In this document: piece by piece, positions 15,827 through 22,407 of the stretch
Layout of the letters: every line of letters begins with the position of its first letter
Numbering within the stretch: the stretch's first letter is position 1
Source of the DNA: a bacterium
GTDB taxonomy: Bacteria; Krumholzibacteriota; Krumholzibacteriia; LZORAL124-64-63
Assembly: GCA_024223715.1 (NCBI GenBank)
Contig: JAAEOA010000070.1
Coordinates: 1 to 38,457, forward strand
Direction of reading: 5' to 3'
DNA length: 38,457 nt
Made by a program: the position numbers and the translations under genes
Notes under the pieces: generated by a model
Told to the model about the DNA's origin: nothing
The model's database searches: none
The model's input: the letters and a program-made list of their open reading frames with translations, nothing else

Positions 15827-16102
15827 ATGAGATGCAAAGAAGAATTCAGCGGTGGACTCGTTCATTTGGTCCTTTTGGCTGCCTTTTTTGGGACTCTTCT
15901 AGGATTTGGTGATACCCTTAATAATTTATTCCTCAAACATGGCACTGATCTCAATCCTGGGTATCGCTGGATAGCCTTGGGCCTGCTGGTCATTTTCCTG
16001 CTTTCAGTTCTGAGGCGAATTCTTCATAAAGTCCTGGATTTGAAAGATGTGCGCAAAGAAATGGCCCTTCTGAAAACTGAGATGAGCCGTCGCGACGTTT
16101 GA
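15827..16102 (+). CDS. Small two-helix membrane protein, unknown
   Basis: 91 residues from ATG 15827, with two hydrophobic helices (GGLVHLVLLAAFFGTLLGFGDTL and RWIALGLLVIFLLSVL) joined by a short polar loop, and a basic coiled C-terminal tail (KVLDLKDVRKEMALLKTEMSRRDV). The layout resembles AtpZ/AtpI-like or DUF948-like small proteins but no signature is convincing. The frame extends upstream to 15728, overlapping the previous gene, with no homologous-looking sequence. No clear ribosome site. Function unknown; likely co-transcribed with the preceding small gene. Confidence 0.5.
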   Translation: MRCKEEFSGGLVHLVLLAAFFGTLLGFGDTLNNLFLKHGTDLNPGYRWIALGLLVIFLLSVLRRILHKVLDLKDVRKEMALLKTEMSRRDV

Positions 16103-16105
16103 GTG

Positions 16106-16135
16106 TTGTATTTCTCGAAAACTTCCCTATTCTAT
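16106..16135 (+). promoter_or_regulatory. Weak candidate promoter before the epimerase gene
   Basis: TTGTAT (16106-16111), 18-base spacer, TTCTAT (16130-16135). Plausible but degenerate; it lies ~115 bases before the epimerase ATG. Confidence 0.3.
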
Positions 16136-16201
16136 GATAACTCACCGCTGTTAAATCATTAAAACTGCAACAGGTGGATTAATTTTTAATTTTTCCGGCC
16201 G

Positions 16202-16226
16202 ATGAATTCTCAAGAGAATCATTCAT
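16202..16226 (+). promoter_or_regulatory. Nested palindrome before the epimerase gene (operator-like)
   Basis: ATTCTC (16206-16211) and GAGAAT (16214-16219) form a perfect inverted repeat with a 2-base centre; just outside, ATGAAT (16202-16207) and ATTCAT (16221-16226) form another. No T-run follows, so a protein-binding site is more likely than a terminator. Confidence 0.4.
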
Positions 16227-16254
16227 TTGTTTACTTTCAGGAGGCTGATGTTCC

Positions 16255-17193
16255 ATGCCAAAGTATTTAGTGACCGGAGGAGCAGGGTTTATTGGTTCAC
16301 ATCTAACCCGGGAGCTGGTCCGTCAGGGAAATGAAGTGGTGGTTTTGGATAACCTTTCCACTGGGAAACTCGAAAATCTGGACGATTTAAAAGATAAAAT
16401 TCGATTTGTTGAGGGTTCCATTACCGATCTGGATACTGTCGTCGATTGCTGTCAGGGTGTGGACTGTGTCTTTCATCAGGCCGCTTTGCCTAGTGTTCCC
16501 CGCAGTGTGAAGGACCCCCTGACCAGTGATGAACACAATATCGGTGGTACTTTGCGAGTTTTTTGGGGAGCTCACCAAAGTGGTGTTCGTCGGGTGGTTT
16601 ATGCCGCCAGCAGTTCCATTTACGGTAATACCAAAGAGTTGCCAAAACATGAAGGCATGCAACCAACCCCCATGTCGCCTTATGCGGTTAATAAGAGGGT
16701 CAGTGAACTTTATGGCTCTGTCTTTAATAATCTTTATGGCTTAAGCACCATTGGCTTGCGGTATTTTAATGTTTTTGGCCCCCGCCAGGACCCAAACAGC
16801 CAGTACGCTGCGGTTGTGCCCAAGTTCATCACTCTTTTTCTCGATAAAGAGGCCCCGGTGATTCATGGCGATGGCCTTCAGTCCCGGGATTTCACTTACA
16901 TCGATAATGTGGTCGAGGCTAACATTGCCGCCTGTAACGCTGACAACGATGCCGGTGGTCGATCCTACAATGTAGCTCTTGGTGGACGTATTACTGTCAA
17001 AGATCTCTGTTTGCAAATACGTGATCTTGTTGGTAGCGATATTGAGCCCGAACATGAAGAAAACCGGCCAGGAGATGTAAAACATTCCATGGCCGATGTC
17101 AGCCTGGCCCGGAAGTATCTGGGCTATGAAGGAAATATTGACCTGAACGAAGGTTTGCGCCGCACCGTTCAATGGTACGTTGACAATCACTAA
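16255..17193 (+). CDS. NAD-dependent UDP-hexose 4-epimerase (WbpP/UDP-GlcNAc epimerase-like)
   Basis: Extended short-chain dehydrogenase that inverts C4 of a UDP-sugar, supplying precursors for surface polysaccharide. 312 residues: Rossmann motif TGGAGFIG (7-14), HQAALPSVPRSVKDP, Ser in AASSSIYG (117-124), catalytic YAVNK (Y143, K147), and YFNVFGPRQDPNSQYAAVVP, a stretch typical of the WbpP/TviC group acting on N-acetylated sugars. AGGAGG lies 10 bases before the ATG, with a palindrome further up. It is followed 15 bases later by a Wza-type gene, which supports a polysaccharide role. Exact substrate inferred from the group, not proven. Confidence 0.85.
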   Translation: MPKYLVTGGAGFIGSHLTRELVRQGNEVVVLDNLSTGKLENLDDLKDKIRFVEGSITDLDTVVDCCQGVDCVFHQAALPSVPRSVKDPLTSDEHNIGGTLRVFWGAHQSGVRRVVYAASSSIYGNTKELPKHEGMQPTPMSPYAVNKRVSELYGSVFNNLYGLSTIGLRYFNVFGPRQDPNSQYAAVVPKFITLFLDKEAPVIHGDGLQSRDFTYIDNVVEANIAACNADNDAGGRSYNVALGGRITVKDLCLQIRDLVGSDIEPEHEENRPGDVKHSMADVSLARKYLGYEGNIDLNEGLRRTVQWYVDNH

Positions 17194-17208
17194 CTGCCTG
17201 GAGTTTTT

Positions 17209-18186
17209 ATGAAAAGTTATAACAGCACACGACGCTTTGCAGCCGGGTTTCTGCTTTTTATATACTTGCTGATGCCCGTTCAGAGTTTTGCCCAAGGAGC
17301 GGCTTCGGACTCAGGGAAAAAACTTATGCCTGGCGATACCATTGATCTTTCAGTTCCAGGTCGCCCTGACATGGGGGGCATTCTGGTGCTTGATCATGCG
17401 GGTAAAGTTGCCATCGACCGTGTGGGCGATGTGGCCATTGGCGGTTTATCACCTGCTGAAGCTGAGTTGGTTCTTCGCCAGAGAATGAGACTTTTTGATC
17501 CTTCTCTGGAAAAAGTTGAAATCGTCCTTCAGAAAAGTGAAATCGGTGGGGACCGATATTTTCTAATCGGGCAGGTTCTTCGTCCTGGAGAATATTCTTT
17601 TACCACAAAACCCTCGGTGTGGGATTTAATTTTGGCAGCTGGGGGGCCCACGGAAACCAGCAACCTGCGTCAAGTAAGATTAGTCAGGGAAGACAGTGGG
17701 CAAACAGAAGTCACGGAACTGGACTTGTCCGGGCTTTTTGAAGGGGGTGAGGTTCCTGAGCTTGACTTGAAACCTGGCGATACTCTCGTTATTCCTGCCT
17801 TGTTAGCCGGAGTCTCTGCTGTACCGACTGCCAGTGGAGTAAAGGTTTTTGGTGCTGTTGAAGTGCCTACGGTGGTGGAAATTAAAGAACCCACAGCCTT
17901 GCTCGATATTTTAATGCTCGCTGGCGCTCCTTCTGCGGACTCTGAGCTGACTAAAGTTCAGTGGGTTCACAATGTTGGTGATGTCCCTCAATCAAGGGTT
18001 GTGAATGTAATGACTTATCTTGAAAGGGGCAACCCAACGGGTAACCCGCTGGTTTATCCAGGCGATACAGTCAGAGTCGAATATTTTCGGGAGTCATGGG
18101 CCCGGCGAACCATTCCCTGGGTCTTGGGATCCTTGGCTGCAGTGGCCACTATCTGGCTAGCGTACGACCGGGTGGTTAATGATTAG
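17209..18186 (+). CDS. Wza-type polysaccharide export protein with SLBB domains
   Basis: Likely outer-membrane or periplasmic export component for capsule or exopolysaccharide. 325 residues: signal peptide (hydrophobic core AAGFLLFIYLLMPV, cleavage near SFA-QG), the Poly_export domain opening KLMPGDTIDLSVPGRPD, two SLBB-like repeats (YFLIGQVLRPGEYSFTTKPS and VKVFGAVEVPTVVEIKEP), each followed by a PGDT-type turn, and a C-terminal hydrophobic helix (WVLGSLAAVATIWLAY). No lipobox Cys, unlike E. coli Wza. GGAG lies 6 bases before the ATG. No Wzc kinase or Wzx/Wzy genes are in view. The 3' end overlaps the convergent flippase gene by 11 bases. Confidence 0.85.
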   Translation: MKSYNSTRRFAAGFLLFIYLLMPVQSFAQGAASDSGKKLMPGDTIDLSVPGRPDMGGILVLDHAGKVAIDRVGDVAIGGLSPAEAELVLRQRMRLFDPSLEKVEIVLQKSEIGGDRYFLIGQVLRPGEYSFTTKPSVWDLILAAGGPTETSNLRQVRLVREDSGQTEVTELDLSGLFEGGEVPELDLKPGDTLVIPALLAGVSAVPTASGVKVFGAVEVPTVVEIKEPTALLDILMLAGAPSADSELTKVQWVHNVGDVPQSRVVNVMTYLERGNPTGNPLVYPGDTVRVEYFRESWARRTIPWVLGSLAAVATIWLAYDRVVND

Positions 18187-19141
18187 GCGGTTCTTTTAAA
18201 AGGTCTTTACGTGCTGACAGGAAGAAGATCAAGCCAATAACAACTGCCAGCCAGAGAGTAAACAAACGCACCAACAGGGCCACTGCAGCAGCAGTGGCTC
18301 CTGTTATATTTAAGGTACCCAGAAGCCAGATGATGGTCGCTTCGGTTCCTCCTAAGCCACCTGGAAGAAAAGACAAAGAGCCAACCAGGGTTCCGGCCGC
18401 ATAAACAAACGTAGCCTCACCCAACTGAATGGGGAATCCAAGCTCTCGGCAGACAAACCACAAACCGAGACATTCGCACAGCCAGGCCAAAGTGCTCAGG
18501 ATAATTGAGAATGTGGTTTGGCCCGGACTGAGTAAAATACTCATCGAGCTCATGGATTCTTCCAAACCAACCCGGTGTTTTGCCAAAAGGGAGTTGTTGG
18601 CTGCCTTGCTGACCAGAGCACGGCGAATACTATCTTTTTGGAAAAGGAATAGAATGACGGGAATTCCGCAGGCGGCAACCAGGCCGGTTGTCATTCCAGT
18701 CATGGATCCTGGCCAGAAGAAAATCCCCACAACGGCCAGAATTAAAACAGCCAGGAAATCGTAAATTCGTTCGGCAACCACAATGGGAATGCCTTTGGCC
18801 AAAGGGGTTTTAAATCGTTCCCGCAAAATTCCTGCTTTAAAAATTTCACCAATTTTTCCAGGGGTAATCACCATGACATAAATTGCAAAATACAAATTGA
18901 TGGATTGCTTCAACGGAAGAGGGGAGTCCAGCGTTTTTAAATAAACATGCCAACGCCAAAATCGGAGAAAATAATTTACAAATGAAAGGCCTCCGAGAAT
19001 AAATAACGACATGGCAGGGAACCGTTTGGCTTCTGCAGTAATATTTTCCCAGCCAAAAAAGAGAGCTAAAATGGTATATAATGCGATAGAAAACACAATA
19101 ACGGCAAAAGATCGACTGATTAATTTGCTGGGTATTTTCAT
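18176..19141 (-). CDS. LPG-synthase-TM/UPF0104 family flippase-like membrane protein
   Basis: A 321-residue protein with about eight membrane helices. It shows the family's marks: FLRFWRWHVYLKTL, YVMVITPGKIGEIFKAGIL with the conserved P-G-K-x-G-E, a glycine-rich LSFLPGGLGGTEATIIWLL and a C-terminal basic end. Related domains in MprF flip lysyl-phosphatidylglycerol, and other members act in glycolipid or polyprenyl-linked sugar transport (family knowledge). The start is ATG 19141; a TTG at 19159 is the frame's first start but has no ribosome site. It is convergent with and overlaps the Wza-type gene, and diverges from the sugar-phosphate transferase. Specific substrate unknown. Confidence 0.8.
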   Translation of the reverse strand: MKIPSKLISRSFAVIVFSIALYTILALFFGWENITAEAKRFPAMSLFILGGLSFVNYFLRFWRWHVYLKTLDSPLPLKQSINLYFAIYVMVITPGKIGEIFKAGILRERFKTPLAKGIPIVVAERIYDFLAVLILAVVGIFFWPGSMTGMTTGLVAACGIPVILFLFQKDSIRRALVSKAANNSLLAKHRVGLEESMSSMSILLSPGQTTFSIILSTLAWLCECLGLWFVCRELGFPIQLGEATFVYAAGTLVGSLSFLPGGLGGTEATIIWLLGTLNITGATAAAVALLVRLFTLWLAVVIGLIFFLSARKDLLKEPPNH

Positions 19142-19206
19142 GTCCTGTTTAAACCTCAAAAACTGAAGAGGCCTTTATTGGCCTGTGACTGATTGTGGGG
19201 TAATTG

Positions 19207-19212
19207 ATTATA
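19207..19212 (-). promoter_or_regulatory. Candidate -10 box for the flippase gene
   Basis: The minus strand reads TATAAT, with TTTTGG 16 bases upstream as a poor -35. The start would lie ~60 bases before the gene. The sequence GATTATAATAG also reads TATAAT on the plus strand, so direction is uncertain. Confidence 0.35.
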
Positions 19213-19268
19213 ATAGGCACATAATGGTCCAAAATAGAACTTTACGCAATCTAAAAACAAACAATATT

Positions 19269-19288
19269 GATATTGCATAGGCAATATC
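19269..19288. promoter_or_regulatory. Perfect 8+4+8 palindrome in the divergent intergenic region
   Basis: GATATTGC (19269-19276), ATAG, GCAATATC (19281-19288). It sits centrally in a ~335-base gene-free, AT-rich stretch (19142-19476) between two divergent polysaccharide-related genes, 50 bases before the plus-strand -35. This is the usual size and place of a dimeric repressor site. A T7 run starts 8 bases after it, so an intrinsic terminator for an unseen short RNA is the alternative. Confidence 0.45.
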
Positions 19289-19334
19289 GTTATTCTTTTT
19301 TTCATTAGGTCACATAAAAAAACAAAAAAAGGGC

Positions 19335-19363
19335 TTGCATGAGGTTGTCAAATAAAGTACAAT
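19335..19363 (+). promoter_or_regulatory. Sigma70-type promoter for the sugar-phosphate transferase
   Basis: TTGCAT (19335-19340), exactly 17 bases, TACAAT (19358-19363). The predicted start near 19370 leaves a ~107-base leader that contains a 25-codon open frame. Confidence 0.65.
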
Positions 19364-19402
19364 AGGTATTCAACCCCTTTGCTCTCACAATTCGGGGGAA
19401 CT

Positions 19403-19480
19403 ATGGGAGCTATGACTTTGCCTTGGCACTTGACCAGTTATGCTGGCAGATTCACATCGAGCATTGGCGGGAAATTATGA
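19403..19480 (+). CDS. Possible 25-residue leader peptide coupled to the next gene
   Basis: An ATG at 19403 sits 4-5 bases after GGGGG (19394-19398) and opens a 25-codon frame (starts MGAMTLPWHLTSY, ends GGKL). Its TGA overlaps the ATG of the sugar-phosphate transferase as ATGA. The good ribosome site here and the weak one on the main gene suggest translational coupling. Too short for any homology-based judgement. Confidence 0.3.
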   Translation: MGAMTLPWHLTSYAGRFTSSIGGKL

Positions 19481-20358
19481 GCAACCGATTCTACTTAAAC
19501 AAGTTGGCTAAGCGTGCTACCATTAATGGTAGACATGTGGAGTCCGTGGAAACCCCCGGTTCCATGCGCAATAATATCACCTCCATGGCTGCCGCCACAT
19601 TGCGTCACGTAGCCACTGGCGAGAATCAAGTTTCCCAGGGAAAACATACTGACCAGGTAAATGGTCATTTGAAGATTAAAGAAATTCCGTTTAAATTGCC
19701 CGGAAAAGTTTATCTTGACCTCAAAAGAGGCCTTGATGTGGCTATCTCCCTGGTGGCTATGGGTATTTTCGGTTTAATTCTTCCATTGCTGGCTCTCATT
19801 ATTAAGCTTGATTCACCGGGACCTATTTTCTACAGCCAGGACCGTGTAGGTATTAACCGACGGCGCAACAATCGTCGTTTCGCCGAGCGTGGTAAAAATG
19901 ACCGCCGCCGGGTACTGCAACCTGGAACACCTTTCCGGGTCCATAAATTGCGTACCATGGGTGTCAATGCTGAAGCCTCAGGTCCTCAATGGGCCTCCCA
20001 GAACGATGTTCGTGTGACTCGTGTGGGCCGATTTTTGCGCAAAACACGCCTGGATGAAGTGCCTCAGTTTTTGAATGTGCTCAAAGGTGAAATGAGCCTA
20101 ATTGGCCCTCGTCCCGAACGCTTGGTGTTTGTACGTAAACTTGAAAATGACATTCCCGAATACCATGACCGCTTGCTGGTTCTGCCTGGCATTACCGGGT
20201 TGGCTCAGGTCATTAACGGATACGATGACAGCCTTGATTCTGTTCGTCGAAAAGTTGAATTGGATCGCCGATACATCCGCAATGCCGGATTTTTGGAAGA
20301 CAGTAGAATTATTTTCAGCACCGTCGGTGTGGTGTTGAAAGGTGAAGGCGCAAGGTAA
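19477..20358 (+). CDS. Polyprenyl-phosphate sugar-1-phosphate transferase (WcaJ/PglC-type core)
   Basis: Moves a sugar-1-phosphate from UDP-sugar to undecaprenyl phosphate, the first membrane step of polysaccharide assembly. 293 residues from ATG 19477 (a TTG at 19423 is the alternative). An ~80-residue N-terminal part of no known domain is followed by KRGLDVAISLVAMG with a membrane hairpin, SPGPIFYSQDRVG, KLRTM, the catalytic RKTRLDEVPQFLNVLKGEMSLIGPRPE (Asp-Glu pair) and the PGITGLAQV segment. It carries an Arg-rich insert (RRRNNRRFAERGKNDRRR) between RVG and PF, seen in some bacterial subgroups. It ends with a strong terminator. Confidence 0.9.
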   Translation: MSNRFYLNKLAKRATINGRHVESVETPGSMRNNITSMAAATLRHVATGENQVSQGKHTDQVNGHLKIKEIPFKLPGKVYLDLKRGLDVAISLVAMGIFGLILPLLALIIKLDSPGPIFYSQDRVGINRRRNNRRFAERGKNDRRRVLQPGTPFRVHKLRTMGVNAEASGPQWASQNDVRVTRVGRFLRKTRLDEVPQFLNVLKGEMSLIGPRPERLVFVRKLENDIPEYHDRLLVLPGITGLAQVINGYDDSLDSVRRKVELDRRYIRNAGFLEDSRIIFSTVGVVLKGEGAR

Positions 20359-20372
20359 ATTTTTCCTGCCCC

Positions 20373-20407
20373 AAAAAAGCCCGGCCTTCTGGTCCGGGCT
20401 TTTTTTT
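20373..20407 (+). terminator. Strong intrinsic terminator
   Basis: AAGCCCGG (20377-20384) pairs with CCGGGCTT (20394-20401), with extra A-T pairs outside, followed by eight T. A-rich sequence on the other flank makes it potentially bidirectional. Confidence 0.92.
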
Positions 20408-20459
20408 GTCTATTTATTACCCTTTTTATTCCTTTTTTCGTAAGTCCTGCTTTCTGGGC

Positions 20460-20488
20460 TTGATTCCCTGAAGCCGTGGTAGCATAAT
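20460..20488 (+). promoter_or_regulatory. Promoter with predicted start on the ATG of the response regulator
   Basis: TTGATT (20460-20465), 17-base spacer, CATAAT (20483-20488). Transcription would start at about 20494-20496, and the ATG is at 20495. No Shine-Dalgarno is present, so the mRNA may be leaderless. Confidence 0.6.
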
Positions 20489-20494
20489 CACCTT

Positions 20495-21895
20495 ATGAAA
20501 CCTGTTATTATGGTCATTGATGACGAACAAGCCATCCGCCTGTTCCTTGAAGCGACCCTCCAAGACGAGGGTTATTCTATTGTGACATTTGCCAATGGCG
20601 CAGATTCACTGGATTGGCTTTCCCGTTCAGTGCCAGATCTTGTGCTTTTGGACTTAATGCTGCCCGACATGAGTGGCATTCAGGTCCTTGAATCCCTCAA
20701 AAAACTGTATTCCCACATCCCGGTGGTAATGATTACCGCCTACAGTCAAACTGATACCGCCGTTCAGGCCATGAAACTTGATGCCTTCGATTATGTTAAC
20801 AAGCCCATTGAACTGGATCGCCTGCTTAAAGTTGTGGCCAAAGGCCTTGATGAAACTTCTGAGGCAAGAGAATCCTATCAGCAATCCCATCAGAGTGACC
20901 TTTTTCATGGTATTCAGGATGTGGTCCCCAGTGGCTCAGAGCACATGCAGAATATTTATTCCACTGTCAGAAAAATCAGTGGAGGATCTTCCACCACGGT
21001 TCTTATTGAAGGTGAATCTGGTGTTGGTAAAGATGTAATTGCCAATCTCATTCATCGAACCAGCGCTCGTGAAGAATTTCCATTTCTTGAAGTCAATTGT
21101 GCCGCTTTGCCGGAATCTCTGCTGGAAAGTGAGCTCTTCGGCCATGAAAAAGGTGCCTTTACTGATGCGGTCAATCAAAAGATGGGGCTTTTGGAATTAG
21201 CCCACAGTGGCACTCTGTTCCTGGATGAAATCGGTGAAATGGCTCTGACTGTTCAGGTCAAACTTTTGCGGGTTCTGGAAAAAATGTCTTTCGGGCGTGT
21301 AGGAGGCATGGAGGAGATCTCGGTCGATGTTCGCATCATTGCTGCCACAAACCGGGATTTGCGCACCCTGGTCAGGCAGGGGGCTTTTCGGGAAGATCTG
21401 TATTATAGGCTCAAGGTTGTCGATCTTCATGTTCCGCCCCTTCGTTCACGAAAAATGGATATATTGCCTTTGACTCAATTTTTTCTGAAAAAATATTCCA
21501 CTTCCATGGCGAAAAATTTTAAGGATTTGGATGCGTCGGCCAAAGAAGTTTTGAAACACTATAATTGGCCCGGAAATATCAGGGAACTTAAAAACGTTAT
21601 TGAGCGTACCGTTCTTTTGGAAGATGGACCAATTCTTAAAGGTGAATATCTTAAAAAACTTCAAATTGAGTCTTTTGCTGAAGATTTGCCTCAGAGGTTG
21701 AAAGAGTGCCTGGTTAATCCCCTGCCCGATGAAGGCATTGACCTTGAAAGTTTGGTTGGCGAACTGGAACAATCTTTGGTACAAAAAGCCTACGATGCTG
21801 CTCGGGGTAACCAGAGTCTTGCCGCCAGAATTTTGGGCCTGAACCGGGACAAACTCAGGTACCGAATCAAACAATACGGAATCAAGGAGTCCTGA
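20495..21895 (+). CDS. NtrC-family sigma54-dependent response regulator
   Basis: Two-component transcription activator for sigma54 promoters. 466 residues: receiver domain (1-115) with acidic pair D9/D10, phosphorylation site D53 in LLDLMLPDMSG, T81 and K103; AAA+ domain with Walker A GESGVGKD (173-180), GHEKGAFTDA (GAFTGA loop with Asp in place of the second Gly, 220-225), Walker B GTLFLDEIGEM with DE at 244-245, and arginine region FREDLYYRLKV; C-terminal Fis-type HTH (AARILGLNRDKLRYRIKQYG). No histidine kinase in the window. It overlaps lptE by one base (TGATG), so may share a transcript with lptE-holA-trxA. Target unknown. Confidence 0.95.
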   Translation: MKPVIMVIDDEQAIRLFLEATLQDEGYSIVTFANGADSLDWLSRSVPDLVLLDLMLPDMSGIQVLESLKKLYSHIPVVMITAYSQTDTAVQAMKLDAFDYVNKPIELDRLLKVVAKGLDETSEARESYQQSHQSDLFHGIQDVVPSGSEHMQNIYSTVRKISGGSSTTVLIEGESGVGKDVIANLIHRTSAREEFPFLEVNCAALPESLLESELFGHEKGAFTDAVNQKMGLLELAHSGTLFLDEIGEMALTVQVKLLRVLEKMSFGRVGGMEEISVDVRIIAATNRDLRTLVRQGAFREDLYYRLKVVDLHVPPLRSRKMDILPLTQFFLKKYSTSMAKNFKDLDASAKEVLKHYNWPGNIRELKNVIERTVLLEDGPILKGEYLKKLQIESFAEDLPQRLKECLVNPLPDEGIDLESLVGELEQSLVQKAYDAARGNQSLAARILGLNRDKLRYRIKQYGIKES

Positions 21896-22407
21896 TGCAC
21901 AGGTTTTTTCTTCTTTTGGCGATGGTTCTTTTCCTTTCTGGATGTAGTGTTTATACAGCCAGCAGTGGTCGTGTAGATGACAATATTAAAAGGGTTTATG
22001 TCGAATACCTCGAAAATATGACTGCCGAACCCAACTTGGGGGTAGACATTTCAGATATTATTATCAGAGCCATTCAGGTAGACAATACTCTCAAAATTGT
22101 AGACGAATCATCTTCCGATAGCATTATTAGTGGCAAAGTCCTTCGTTATAAGCTTCAAGAAGTATTTGCTAGGGAAAACCTTACAGTAAACGAATACCAG
22201 GTTCAAATTGCCGTGGTCCTTGATTTTAGAATTCGTTCAACGGGTGAGGCTCTTTTCAGTAATAAGAGGTTCATCGGAAGTGCTAACTACAATTTGGATG
22301 ACGCCAATGCTCCTGAAGGTGTGGCCACAGACGAAACAAGCGCTCGCAGTGAAGCTGTTGATCAAATTGTCCGGGATATTCTGGCCCAAGTGGTTGAGGA
22401 ATGGTAA
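21895..22407 (+). CDS. lptE: LptE-like LPS-assembly lipoprotein
   Basis: Outer-membrane lipoprotein that plugs the LptD barrel during LPS insertion. 170 residues with a signal peptide ending in lipobox LSGC (Cys17), followed by SVYTASSGRV and the alternating strands IKRVYVEYLENMT, IIIRAIQVDNTLKIVDE, GKVLRYKLQEVF and VQIAVVLDFRI, the pattern of the LptE/RlpB alpha/beta fold. An acidic C-terminal helix (DQIVRDILAQVVEEW) matches the family end. It sits directly before holA, the classical lptE-holA pairing in Proteobacteria and others, which strengthens the call. It implies an LPS-bearing outer membrane. Confidence 0.85.
   Translation: MHRFFLLLAMVLFLSGCSVYTASSGRVDDNIKRVYVEYLENMTAEPNLGVDISDIIIRAIQVDNTLKIVDESSSDSIISGKVLRYKLQEVFARENLTVNEYQVQIAVVLDFRIRSTGEALFSNKRFIGSANYNLDDANAPEGVATDETSARSEAVDQIVRDILAQVVEEW

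Noticed and set aside
19424-19445. Possible sigma54 promoter at TTGGCACTTGACC
   Set aside because: The GG and GC elements are not 10 bases apart, and a good sigma70 promoter lies upstream.
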